A stretch of 64,000 bases of DNA from the NCBI RefSeq assembly GCF_949628215.1, contig NC_134283.1:11283638-11347637 (forward strand), read 5' to 3'. The notes under the pieces are model-generated. The model worked only from the letters and a program-made list of their open reading frames with translations, ran no database searches and was not told the DNA's origin. Origin of the DNA: Phalacrocorax aristotelis (lineage: Eukaryota; Chordata; Aves; Suliformes; Phalacrocoracidae). Below are positions 41,801 through 55,000 of this stretch, one piece after another (position 1 is the stretch's first letter; each line of letters opens with the position of its first letter). The translations under genes and the position numbers were made by a program.

Positions 41801-44800
41801 AGTGGGCTGTGCTCCTATGGATTTTTCACCTGATGCTAACTGGAAGTGCTGTTTTTTGTTATCTAGCCTTCTGCTTAGTGCATTGAATGCATATGGTAAC
41901 TGCAAGCAGAAGAGGGTAACTCATTTTGGGCTGTAGCTTGAAACTTCACGAATATACCTTTGCTTCTCCCTCCCTGAGGCTTTTTATTGTTTGAATGGAG
42001 AGGAAATGGCGTGGTATACATTGTCAGGTGGATGTTGGCTTAGGAATTTGAAAGAAGTTGAAAGATCTTGTTTGTTTGTTTTACGTGAGGTTATAAACCT
42101 TATTACAGGTATAAATTGGCCATTATTATTGTTGGTTTTATAGAGGAGCAGGTGTCTGGGTGTCCTGAAGAGTGGTGTACATCTGTCGTGTGTAGCTGCA
42201 TTAAACTGCTTGGCTTTTCAGAGTCGGTCAGTCCATGGCTCCAGAGGTGCACGCAGGTGGCAAAAGGTTGAGGCTTGGTTCCCAAAATGGCACTGCATCT
42301 TGTAAGTGCTGGTGTGGCTGTTGGATCACCTTGAATCTAGAGTAGGGGAAAAGGTCGCTGTGGATTTTAATGCTATTGTTGGTTATGTTTCTGTTTTCTC
42401 AGCCCAGCACTGTCTCGCAAAGGGGCAGTGGTGCTCTTAAGAAACTGTTGTATTTTTCTGTGGGCAACGTGCAGCTGAAGCTCCTGTATCCATCCCGTTC
42501 CCTTACCTCTCTGAGGTGTGTGGTACGTGTCGTGTAGCTCCCAGCCACCTGAAGGTTTTGGCATGCAGCTCATGGGATCGGGAGTGTTGGATGATATCAG
42601 TATGTGCACAAGGGGCTGTTTGTGTATTGTGGGTATCAACGTGATTTTGCATTTGGCTGGTGTCTTCTACTAGGCGATGTTTCTACAGAAGATAAGCTGG
42701 CCCTTCTTCTGTTACAAGTCGCTATTTTTCCAAGTTCAGCACTTGCACAAGGTTTTTTCTTCCTTTGTTTTCTGTTCTGCACTTTCCTTCCTAGAAGGAA
42801 GGACTTTCTAAGTGTATAATCTATGGTTGTGAAGAAGGTGTGTTTCAGGACAACATATGCATTTCCAGTGCTTCATGGAACCTTTGAGGTGCGAGGAACC
42901 AGGCTGGAAGCAGCATGGAGGTATTGCTCCCCATGCATCTTGTCGTACTGCTTCCTAGGTCAGTGTTGGACATAAATCCTTCTGTTGGTGTTTCTCATTC
43001 TGAATCAGGAGTTACTCAGGGGTGCTGGGAAACTAGAAGTAAAGCATACAGAAAATACTTTTCTAGTTGAAATTAGATTCTGCGACTCTGGAATTTGATT
43101 AACAGGTAAATAATCCTTCATACAGAGTAATATGAAAATATCTGCTACAAATGTTTAAAAGAGAAGTCTAGTTTTCTTCCACTTCTTAGGCGTCAGCTTG
43201 TATTTGATCACTTGAATCTTTTTCCTCTTGAACCTTATTTTTCTGTGGTGGGTTTTTTTTCCCCTGCTGTCTCCGACCTGGGAGCCTCTTTCCCCACTAT
43301 TTATTTCCAATACCTCTGCTTCCCTAGCATACAAATGAAGGCCAGTTTTTCTTCGCAGCTGAACAACTATATTTCTGATGTCCTATAAGGTATAAGTAAC
43401 CTTCCCTTTATACCCTGAATTGACTGTAGTTTTAAGTGCTGCCACTTGCCTCTTGTTACTCAAAACAGGATTGTGTCAAGAGAAATTGTGCTGCTGCTTT
43501 TGTTTATATAGTAGTGTTGTAATAGGAAAAGACTTGTTCTTGGTACAATGAATGCTGGTACACCAGAAATCCTGCTAATGATAGTGATTAATGGGTACTG
43601 CTCAAAATAACGATCGCTGCTGATATGACTAATTGTGCTTCATGAAAAGAGCTGCCTGATTCCCAGTAATCTCAAGGTGTTTCTGCAGTTTTAGAGAAAT
43701 GCCTGATCTGTGCAGACAGACAAATGCACAGTGAAATGCGGAACTTGCAGTGAAGCATGGCAATTCTTTAAGAGCTTGCTGCTGCGCTGCAAAACCACTT
43801 GGGGCTGAAAATGAAGAATATCTTCTTGTGGTTACTGTAGGTAGATATAATATTATTACTGGAATTGGATGCTAGCCAGAGCAACACCCTACATGTTGCA
43901 GACAATGCCAGGGTATTGTTAGTAGCTATAGAAGGGGTTTTATATCATACATGAAAGATGACATTTCCAGTAGCATGGGTAACCTCATCACAAAACATTG
44001 TGCTGGGGCTGGCTCAGAGGGCAACTGGCTCTGCTAGGCTTGAGAAAATCTGCCTTATAATCACACCAGTCTTCCTCAAGCTTGGTGATATGTCTGGATT
44101 AGTGTCCCTTAACCTTCATTGGCCTTTGGGTAACAATAATTTATTAGTAACACGCTCCAGGCAATCTTGTGCTCTCCAGGCAATATCATAGTCTAGGTTC
44201 TGTTTAGATTTTGTACATATTGTGGTTGAAAGCAGCACTGGAAGCTTATATAGGACTGCAGATCTAAACCGTAGAATGTGCTGTTTCTTGATATCTGTAA
44301 AATCTGAAGTTCTGCGTGGTAGGATGGAAAAATGCTTTGGAAGTAAAGTAAAATTTGTTAAAGATGGGTTCCAAACTCACTGGGAAGAAGCTAGTAGTAG
44401 TTCTGTTTTGTTGTGCCTCTGGTTTTGTGTGGGTTTCTTCTCTTCTGCTCTTTGTGTACCTCAGGATAATTTTGTGGCAGAAGGGGTTTAGACATTCATC
44501 CTTTTTGCCCCCAAAGAAACCATTAAGGTGTGTGTGGGGAGCAGGAGGCATTAGTTTCACAAATACTGCTTTACAGGTTAATTGCAGATTTTGTCTGATA
44601 TGATTCCAGTCTTCTAGTGTTCTGTGAATAAATCATTTTGGTTCAGTCCTTGAATTTTGCCAAAACCATAATTTAAAAAAATAAGAAAAAAAGAAATTTT
44701 TTTTCTATGAAAAGATGACATTGGTGCTAATGGTGTGTTTCACTTTGAAGTGCTCTAATGTGGCAAGACAAATTGAGAACTGTGATCTTGAAATATCAAT

Positions 44801-47800
44801 CTTGTCTTACTTGCTGCAATTAATGAAGATTAGTGTGTTGATTACTTAAGATAAATTTTGGGGGATTGATCTGTGTGGTTCTATTAAGGTCATAAACTTT
44901 GCATGAGGCAAACTGACTTCCAGGGGCCTGGGTTAGAGCAGTCCTGAAGTACAAGAGAAAGAAGGGAGGTGGGAAACAGCAGAACAAAGGGTCTAGAAAT
45001 GTTGGAAGCTTTGAAGAATGAAAGAAAAGGGCTGAAGAGGGCAATGTGAAGTACTCCAGGTGTGGCTGGGGGAATCCTGAGATGTCTTTGAGTGAAGATC
45101 AGTATGGGTGTATCTGAGGTGGGAGTAACTGAGGCTCTGTGAGGCTTTCAGGCATGTTCGAGAGCCTTTATGGCAAGTCAGACGTTTTTGCAGCTGTGGT
45201 ATTGCATGCCATCAGTGGTACATTGGCCTCAGTCTAATGATAACATATGGCAGCTTATCAGGGCAAGCACTTATTAAAACTTTTTATTAAAACAACTCAA
45301 GTTTGAAGTGGGATATTCTAGGGCTTTGCTTTGATGAACTATTTTCACGGAGGAAATACTCTCCCTTCTAAGGGAAGCCCTCATAGGAGAACATGGTAGT
45401 GCTAGTAGATAGAATTTTTGCTGTATTAGCTAAAAGGCAAAACAAACTTTAAAAAGTTTTTGCTGTAAAGTAGCTGTCCAAGTTGTGGTTTTTTTTTTTA
45501 ATACATTTTACCTTGTGTGTTTTTACTGTTAGGGTCACATCAGAAAAAAAAATTCTTAGGAAACATCTTTATAATACCTCCCTGAATTGTGACCAATTCC
45601 TGCATATGTTCTTAGTAAAATTTTCTCCTTGAAATGACTGATGCATATTTTCTGTTTTAAGCTAACTAGATTTTTTCATTGTCTTGCAACATAGCTGCTT
45701 TCCTTCTTTGTGGTCTTTTAGTTTCTTGCTTTTTTAAGTTTTATGCTTTTTCAAGTGTTTAGGGTTTTTTGGTCAGTGTGACTCTTTGTTTTGTTTTATC
45801 TAGTCATGTTTCAGTGGGGTACTTGTCATATGCTAATGTTCTCTGGTAAGCATTTCTGTACAATAGAATAGCATTGTAAAAGATTATTTGGAAAATTTCA
45901 ACAGTAAGATCCCTCCACCACCTTATCAGCCACTCCTCAGGATTAGATATTCTGATTTTGTCTTTCCTAAACGTGCGTTGGTTAGAAAGTTACAAGGAAA
46001 CATGTCAACTGGTTGTTTAATAATAGTATTTTAGGTGTGATTCTTGTTTAGTTGTGCACTCATAGTTGACATTTAAAAGGTACAGCCCAACTGCAGAAAA
46101 TTTCTCACAGGCTCTGTGTGGTGTACTCTGCAATTTGGGAATGGAACAAAACTCCTCAACTGAAAAAGTTTCTGAATGTAAGGGGAAGTTTGTTTCCCTT
46201 GATAGAAATAATAATATTTACCTTTGATTCTTTAATGCTTTATTCTAACGTGCTGTGTTTTGGGAAATTTAAAGCGGTGTGTGTTATGTCTTATAGAGGA
46301 GAGGGTAGGAGAAGAGTAGGAAAAAGGGAGCTTGATGGACCTTTTTTCCTCTGGTCCACAAGCATCCCTAGCGTGATTCATTCGTGCAAGAGTTATTTAG
46401 CAATGAAATATATCTTTAATCCTGTCAGTAATGGAGTGTTTTTAGTTTCCCAGGTAGATTGCATCACTGTGATAACTTGGTATGTTTGTGAGTTTCTTGA
46501 TGGTATTGGGAATTCCTCTGGATTTACTGGGGTAAAATTAGATCCTTTGAAGCATGTCCACATGGTCTGTCTGATACCAGGATATTCAAAGCAATGTTCC
46601 TAGGGTTTTTTGTTTGTCTGTGAAAGTTGAACTTCCTGTTCTTCTCTACAGATTCTAGAACTTGGCTGGTTGTGCCTTACAAGAACAGTTTGAGTCCAAG
46701 CACAAGAGCTTCCCCAGAGAAAGATAAAGCACCTGAATGTCTGCAGCTCACATTCCAGAAAAATCTGGAGATTTTTAAGTGTTGCTTCCTAAGAGTCTAA
46801 GTATGAGGTAATATTTTAAAAAGTTCCTTAAAAATACTTGAAGCCAGCAATCTCACCCTGAAGAAGCTAGACATTCTTTTTACGTGGCCCAGCATATAAC
46901 AGAAATGCTGAAAACCAGGGAAAGCTGTAGGAACTAGAAAGGACAGATACAGAAACACTCTTGTTGAAAAACTTTCTGTCTGCATCCTCACAGCTTGAGT
47001 AGAAGACTGGATGTTACAGGGGAGGGATCGCTTTGGGTAAAGGTAATTCTATGCCAGACTCCAAAAGATTTGAGGAACATAATCTCTTTCTGTTGAGTAT
47101 TTCAAAATTTTTCTCAGAATGCTGTTTGCAAGTCTTGCACCAGACGGCGTTATGTAGGAGGAGGAAGAATACAAGGAGGAAGAGGCTACCTAAAAATTTC
47201 ATTCTTCCAGATCTGTATGTTCTTCTGCATGCATCTTGCAGGGTAACTTTGATATAGAATGAGTTTGTCATCTCCAAATGCTCAGAAGAAATCGTGTTTG
47301 TCAAATCAAGGTGAAAATGAATGCAGGTTCTTATCATTTGTTAAAGGCATCTGTGTTTAGTAAAATATGGAAGGATCCTGAGGAGAGGAGATTTTTTGGC
47401 AGGAGGGAAGACCAGCAATATTGCCTGCTGTTGAGTGGTCTCCAGTTCTTTGTCCAAGCAGGATTTGAAGGCCAAGTAGTACAGAATACTGTGTAAATAT
47501 GTTGTTACAGAATCCAACTTCATCAATGCATGTTTCATAGCTCCAGAATAAACTTTATTTAGCCTCTTACCAAAGACCTAGTTAGATATTTGTGATTTTT
47601 TTGGCTAACAGTTTCAAATATTAAAATAATAAGGTAACAAGATACACCCTTTTTCCTACATGAGATGCAGTGTAATCAGAACATTAATATGGTGCTGAAA
47701 AATAGGTCTGCCATCATTTAGAAAAGCTAAAATCTTTCATTTATTAAATAAAAAGAGAATGAAAAATGTCAAATTTAGTAGTGATCAGAATTTTGTTTTA

Positions 47801-50375
47801 CTAAGTTCGGTTCTGAGTAGTGCAAATGAAATTATCTAGACTGGCAGGTTGCTGCTGTTTGTCGGTAGGAAAGCAGAGTGGATGCTCATACATTCTTCAT
47901 CTACAGAGAGCAATCTGGGTGTACTTTACTAACTCATAGTGGAGTACAAATGAACCGTCTTTCTACCAGTGTAGATACACAAGTTATGATACAAGCAAGA
48001 TTAAGGTTTTGGTGGTATTATAATTTGTACTTTTGTTTTAGCTGTTTTTGAAGAGAAGTTGCTGAAGTTTGTGTATAGAAGAGCAAGGTAGGTTAACTGA
48101 AAATTAAATTTCCTAAATTAATGCAAGTGTGAGTGGACTTTTAATTCTGTGGCTTATTTTTCCTAAGAGACTTCCATGCTGATGAAAACTATATGGGGTG
48201 CTGGAAGTAAATGCCAATTAGAACAAAACCCTGAAAAAAAGAGCACATACTCTTATTGGGAATATGCTTGGCTCTGTATTAAAATGATGGAAGAGTCCTT
48301 ACTCAAGCAGCTTCCAGTCTTTCTGTCTGTCTTGTGGTGCTTTCAGGAAGAGAGTGAAAACATTTTCTCTTGAGCAATCCTATTAGATCTCATAATAAAC
48401 TACTTTGCCTAACCATTGCAATAATTGCCACGGCAACAGATTGTGATGTTGAATTCAGCACTTTGACCTCATTTCAGGTCCAAAGAGGAGTAAGTATTGT
48501 AAAGTTTTTCACAAGTTACTATGAAATAACTTTGGTAATTAGCAAACTTCATATAAAATTTGGCCATGTTCACACAGAATTGTTCACAAGTTCTTCTTAG
48601 CAAGGGTATTCTACAGATCCAAGTTACCAACCCTAATTTAAATGTTATCTTTCATATAGTATTTGGTCTTAAAACTGAAATAGTAATTTGGGTCATGGGA
48701 CAGCATATGGTCTAGTTTGGCAGTCTTCGGTCAAGTGCACTTACTGCTTTATCTGTGTGGAAGGGTGGTACATCTGACCTGTGCTATTTTGAAATTAATC
48801 TGTTGCTTGGTTTTGTGGTTAGAAAAGATCCTGGTCTGGTTAAATGAAATCTATTGCTCTGCAGATGTTGCTGGACATGAAATCTGTTGAAAACCACTAA
48901 TGATACATTTTTTGTTTTTATATAGGAATGTTACATTTTTGTGGTGATGGATTGGTATGATAGAATAAATCTGTAGATGACACACAAGATTTAGGGAAAT
49001 GTTTTTTGGGAAAAGTACATTTTTTTCCTTTGAAGACACAGCAGAAAAAGTTGTTTTTTTTTTTCCATTTTAGTTTCTGGAACAGTTGGATTTTAGGAGA
49101 TTTGATTATGATTGTCTACAGTCAGAAAAATTAATTACAGACCTTGATTTACCTCTTAATTATCTTTCCTCTGAACATGTGTTAAAAGACTCTACCTCTT
49201 ATCTCACTCTGCCTTCTCTTTCCATATCACTGTGACCATGAGGGTCTCTTTCAAATCATAGTTGCTGTCTTTCAAGCATAAGGAGGTGTTTTTATCACTG
49301 AATCTTTAATGCTGGTTAAGTTGGTGTTGCTCAGATGTCAGGGTTACTACTCCAAAACCTTTCAGGGTACCTTTGATTCTGGACACTTTTCTGAAGGGTA
49401 TGCTTTAATCAGGCATGTTGTTGGACTGAATACTGGGTGTGTGAATTGCTGTGGGTTAGAAATACCAGAGTTCATGGTTGAATAGCTCCTCTGGCTTTAA
49501 AGGTACAATATATTGAGTTTAATTTGTTCTTAAATAGTTGCATGAAGTTTGTTGCTTGTGCAATACATTGACATGGGGGGGTTTGTGACGATTTAGTCTG
49601 TTTTTAAATTGAACTTCTCAAGTCAGTTTCTGAGGCAATATCTATAGATTAGCATGTTGCTTTTGGTCCTTCAGAATTGCCTGTCCTTACCCTCTTATTC
49701 GTTGTTTTGTCTTTTAATCTGTTCTTCTCCACCCCTTGCACTTTGGGGGGTTATTGATGGAAAAAGTCTGTCTAGACTCTGCCCTCTCTTGTGTTTCAAC
49801 ACCTTTTGCCATGTATGTGTTCCACTTGAAAGGCCTTCATGGCCCTCAACTTCGTGCATTGTGATAGATGGAGAGGACTACTGCTAATATGACTGATAAA
49901 ATTTGACTTGATGTTAAGAACAAACAAACCACAACTTCTTCCTGAGACATTCACATTTTTATGGGCTTTTTCAGCTTCACAGTGCAGCCAGTGGATGCTG
50001 TTCTCTGTCTGATATAGTATGTAGTTACTGGTATTTTAAGTTGCATCCTGAAACAGGAAAAAATTATATATTTCAGTCAGTGACTTTCTACTAAAAAGTT
50101 GTATCTGTACTTTGTTCTTAAATCATTTTAGCACAGATGAGGCAGTTTCTTTTAAAAAATTCTTGTGTTTTTAGGGAAATAATATATTGTGTCTTCCTTG
50201 CATATGCTATTTGATATATTCTGTTCAGAAACAGCTGCTTGTCTCTGCTGTGTTGGTTGTTTTTCACTGCACTTTAAATGATATATCAAGAAAAACAAGG
50301 GTGAGTATAGTTTATGAAATGTTCTACACTATATAATTATGCTCCTTTTCGTTTTAACTTAAGGTTTTGTAAGTG

Positions 50376-50413
50376 ATAGAGTCCTCATAATTACATAGAG
50401 TCCTCATAATTAC
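50376..50413. repeat. 19-bp perfect tandem duplication
   Basis: ATAGAGTCCTCATAATTAC occurs twice back to back with no mismatch, which suggests a recent event. Confidence 0.93.
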
Positions 50414-51418
50414 AAGCGCAGATAGGAAGGTATGATGTATTTTGATGCAGTTGTTCAGTGTGCTGAGAAATAAATTATAATATGAATGCAGGGCATCTTG
50501 CATGCTATGTCTGTGCTAAATATTCTTCTCTAAAATGAATCCTAATGTGAGGAAAGTTAAACTGGTGTAAGTTGGAGCAGTAGGCTTGGATCAAATGCTA
50601 TGGAACTAGATATGTGTGAATATAGATTATAGTGCTTGATAGCACGAAAAAACCTGAGAGTGCCTCAAAGCACTGTTGACTTAGTGGACTTCTTATCCCT
50701 TATTTAGCTGTCTCTAAAGGTTTGTGTTGTGAGGGTTTTTTCTTCTTCTTTTACATCACACCATTGACTTAAAGCCAATGAACTACAGGTCTTCACTTGC
50801 CTTACACTGCCACTGGCAGATAGCATTTTGACCAAAATATAGTGTTGTGAAGGGACAGCACTCCATCTGAAATAGTCCAAACCTGTTGACCTCAAAAGAC
50901 CCACTTAATATATTCTGAAAAAAGCAAGGAACAGTAATTGCGGCTGTAAAATATCCCTGAGGGGCAACCATTTGACAAGTTGACTTACATATACCAATAT
51001 GTGCCCTGAAGTGCAAGGTACCCTTTTCTTAGATCGGTTGATTAGGACCTTCTGTATCTTCTAGCTAAGAACCAGCATTTTAATAAATAATACATTGAAA
51101 CTGATGCTTTGTAGTTGATGTAGATGAAGGAAAGAATAATTTTTTATTTTCACTGGTGAAATTATTTTTTTCTAAAAGTGCTACTTAGGTTCTTCCATAT
51201 GAAAGGTATTGCCTCAGCATGGACTGGTGGTAAGCTATAGGTTGTATGGCAGGTACTTGTGGCTTACTCGTGCTTATACTGGAATGCCTCTACCTCTGCT
51301 TTCTTCTTTTCTTGTTTGCTTTCTTTTCTCTGTTCAAAGGTGTTGGTTTCTTGTTAAATACCTTCATATTGAAGACTGTGGTGAGAAACATAGCAAAGCA
51401 ACTACTTATAGTCATAAA

Positions 51419-51438
51419 CTCAATGAGTACTCATTGAG
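51419..51438. repeat. Perfect 20-bp palindrome
   Basis: CTCAATGAGT is followed directly by its reverse complement ACTCATTGAG. A further CTCAATG follows within about 10 bp. Confidence 0.85.
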
Positions 51439-52000
51439 ATTACTCAATGTAATCTTTTAGAATTAACAAAAAATTAGGTAAAAAACTTTCCATTCACTGG
51501 TGAATAACAAGCTTAAATCTGACACAAATGAGGATAAGATACTCAAATTTTTACATCACTGGTGTGTAGTAAAAACCTGTATGCCACAATATTTTTTTTA
51601 TGGATTTTTTTTTGAGTAGTTATCTTATAGGAACTTACTAGTATAGATTGCTTAATGTAACATTGGAATTGTTTTTATTAGTAGTGAATAAGTACCACTT
51701 CTGACCAATAAAAATCCACTGTCTCGTCCAAAATATGGACAAAGAAATGCCTGTGTTTCAACTTCAGAGGCATAGAAATGCCAGCATAATCACCTGAAAG
51801 ATATGAAAATCAGTCTGTGGAAGAATTTGCTATTCCAGACGGAGAATAATACGTTAGCTGTAGGAGGAGATAAGACTCTGTTTTACAAGTGGCTATACTT
51901 TGTAAAATTATTTGTTGATATGCATACAGCAACTCAAAAAAAGAGCAGAATGCCTTACTAATAGCATCAGAGACCCCTAAAATATAGTTTAATCTCTATT

Positions 52001-55000
52001 TTGAATATCATCATATTGATACACTGTAAAGAAAACCATCAGTTTCATTGCCAAGCCCACAATCATCTAATTGTCCTATGCTGCTCAATCTAGTCACTCT
52101 CCTTTTCTTTTCTCTCTGTGATTATTTTTTTTGGTCCTACTTTTACTGCTTTTTTCCTTCTTGACACTTTAGTTCACATTTAAAACCCTCCTGTTTGTAT
52201 GCATTACACAGTGAGGACTGGAATGTTAGCTGAAAAATGGGGAGAGGAATCTGCAGTGCTGAAAATGTGAAAGATTTCCTGTTGTTCTAAACTCAGTTTG
52301 GTATGAGTCTTAGTGTCCGTGCAGCTAAGCACTGCTTAAACTCTTCTGCTGCACAGCAATACATGAGTGACAGCTGAGGATAAAAATCTCTGGATGTATC
52401 AAATAATACTCTGATTGTGGTTAGTCCTAGTTCTGACTGTAGTACACATTGTTCCTAATAAAATAATAAATGCAGAAAGTGGTGTGGTCTGCTCCAGCTG
52501 TGTAGTGTTACTGGACACTTTGAAGGAAGATAATTTATTTCTAGAATGGAAATTTTGAGAAAGTGACTCATTGAAATTCAAATCCCTTAATAAAGGAGAA
52601 CATACATCAAGTAATACACACCTAACAGGTATTGTTAGGTGTATGTAGGAATTATGTATTTTGTATTGTGGATAAAAACAAATATATAAATACCTCAGCG
52701 TGTAGTAAGGATGCATCTTTAATACTGTGCTTTTAAGCTTGCTGGAGTGAATCTAAAAGTGAGAAAAAGAAATTGAAAATAGGACCAATGTTGTTGAATT
52801 GAAAGCAAGAAATATATTTCTAGTGTTCAAAAATTGCAGGTAACTAAGGCTTGATATTATAACTTTTTTTGAAAAGAGGATGCAAAAAATAAATGTAGCA
52901 TGCTTGTGTTTATTCATTGTAGTGTTACCTGAGAGATTTATACAGATACATATTGTAGGATACATATGCAGAATATAGAAGTTGTAATTGTGTAACAGAA
53001 TAACTCTAGAAATAGAGCAAGATCCTTACAGACCCTTGGAATGAAGGAATATTAGTAGCAGTAGGAACACAGTTTTCTAAATTCTCCCCCCCCGCCAATA
53101 TAATGCTTTGGAGAACAGGAGTGGATGGAAATCCTTCCTGCAAAAGTGTGTTAGCTGTTTTGTTTGATTTTTGCAGTAGTGATTTGCATTTTCTGCTGCC
53201 ATCAGTAATTCAGGAGCAGAGTACACACAAGTTCAGGTTTTTGTCAGAGCTTGCCTAATGGGGGAAAAATATGGAAGACTATGTATTATGTTCTCCATTT
53301 ACAGATAATAAAGAACTATAGTGGAAGTTTGCACCTTACACCTTAGGGTCAAGCAGCAGGGCTCTTTCTAAACATTGTTTTGTGGGGGACTATTGCTGTA
53401 TTTACCTTAGAGCAGATGTGAGGTGAACTGTTTGCCTAAGTAATAATTTTGCTTACCTTCTCCTGAGACCTGTGGAAGGAGTTGTTTCCATAATATTGAT
53501 TGTGGGGTAGTAGTGGGCATTGAGTTTTGTCCAAAATCAGCCTGGCTCAGCCATGGCTGCTGTGAGACAGTTCCGCTGGGGTTGGAAGTACTGCTTGAAA
53601 GTAGCGAATATGTGGGCATGTCTTAGATGAGATCTTGTGTTCAAACAGAAGATCCCTGGCTGTGGTTCTTGAGAGGTGTTGATTACAGCAGTGTCTGGCT
53701 TCATGTGGGAAGGTGGGTTTCATAGCAGGCTGCAGTCTCCACTGGCGGGGAAGCTGCACGTGAGCTGAATCAGATGTGTTGTGGAAGTCTGTGGCAGGTA
53801 GCAGAGAGTCAGAAGACATATGTTGTCTATTTTGGCCACTAATTTTATCTTAAATATAATGTTTACTAGATCATGTTAATATTCTTGTAGATAATGTTAA
53901 TATACTTAATAGTTACCACTGAATTGTTAAATTAATTTTATAAAATTAATAACTGTATTGTTAAATACCAAACAAAACAATCAGCCATTATGGTGATCAG
54001 TGTTCATGTTTTTTAAACTCCAGTACTGACAGCAGGAGTAACAGTATTGCTGTTAGCACTGTGATGACTTCACCTGATAATGCTGGTGGTCTGTAGGTGG
54101 AAGGCATTATTTTTCAGAAATCTTTCTCTGATTTCCTTTCAGAAATTTAAAAAAAAGTCCCTACATTTTCAGTGAGCTTAAATGTTTTTTCAGATGCTCA
54201 TTGAGTACTTTGAATGTTTCATATAAACTATTGAATGTTAAAAAGGTTGTTTTGACTTAATAGAATGTCTATTGCATGCTTTATCCAAAATTAAGGCACA
54301 AATTATCATGCATCTCTAGCCTGCATCAGTGATTGTACTCCAGGAGCCTTTTCCCAATAAAGGATTTTAAAATGGTGTCAAGTATGGATTTACTTTGGTA
54401 CATACTTGGTTTTCATTCTTTACGAGTAATGAAGAATATTCTTACATTACTAAAACCACCTATACTGTGTTCCCACAAGTTTATGAAAGATGAGAGTGGA
54501 AACAGTTTTGAAAAAGTAAAGACCACCTTAATATTGTCCTCAGTGAGGACTTTCTAATTGCTTCTGTAACTTTCGTACTAAAAGCAGAGACTGGAGAAAC
54601 CATTTTTTAACTATATTGACATTGACAAGCAATATTATATTAGCTCTTTAATTACGTATTTTGAGGCGACCACAGTAATAAAATGCTTAATGAATTTAAT
54701 ATTTTGAACTAGTTGGGTTGTTGGACAGTGGTGGTGTGATACTCTCTTTCCATTTGAATAACAGTATCCTTTTGAAAACATACTTGCAAATATTTTCCTA
54801 ATGCTATGATAATTTTTTGTGGCTGTCATTCATTGATATGAGGATCTCAGTGAAGTTTTTTGAGATGTTTCTAGTCCTCATTTTGGGGTGGGGTGGGGTA
54901 GAGAAGCTTTCAAATGTTGACCCCTAAGACTCAATGAAGTTACGATTCAAAATATGTTTTTATAACATCTTTTTTTTTTTGCCAAGGGAAAGGCAAATAT

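Larger units (their letters stand above)
40945..52000 (+). other. Presumed first intron, left part
   Basis: CpG-rich to about 41.8 kb, then T-rich plus-strand DNA of the kind common in introns. It holds a 19-bp perfect tandem duplication near 50.4 kb, a 20-bp palindrome at 51419-51438 and open frames such as 46118-46603 with no family match. A segment at 46652-46807 has splice-like borders but stops in all frames. No transposable element is recognised. Confidence 0.5.

Noticed and set aside
40483..41936. 345- and 277-residue plus-strand frames and 244- and 216-residue minus-strand frames at the second CpG island
   Set aside because: All are low-complexity products of GC-rich DNA, several overlap on both strands, and the plus-strand frames run straight through a strong splice donor at 40,944.
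46118..46603. 161-residue plus-strand frame
   Set aside because: No domain or family resemblance. It is hydrophobic and AT-driven in composition and is taken as chance within an intron.
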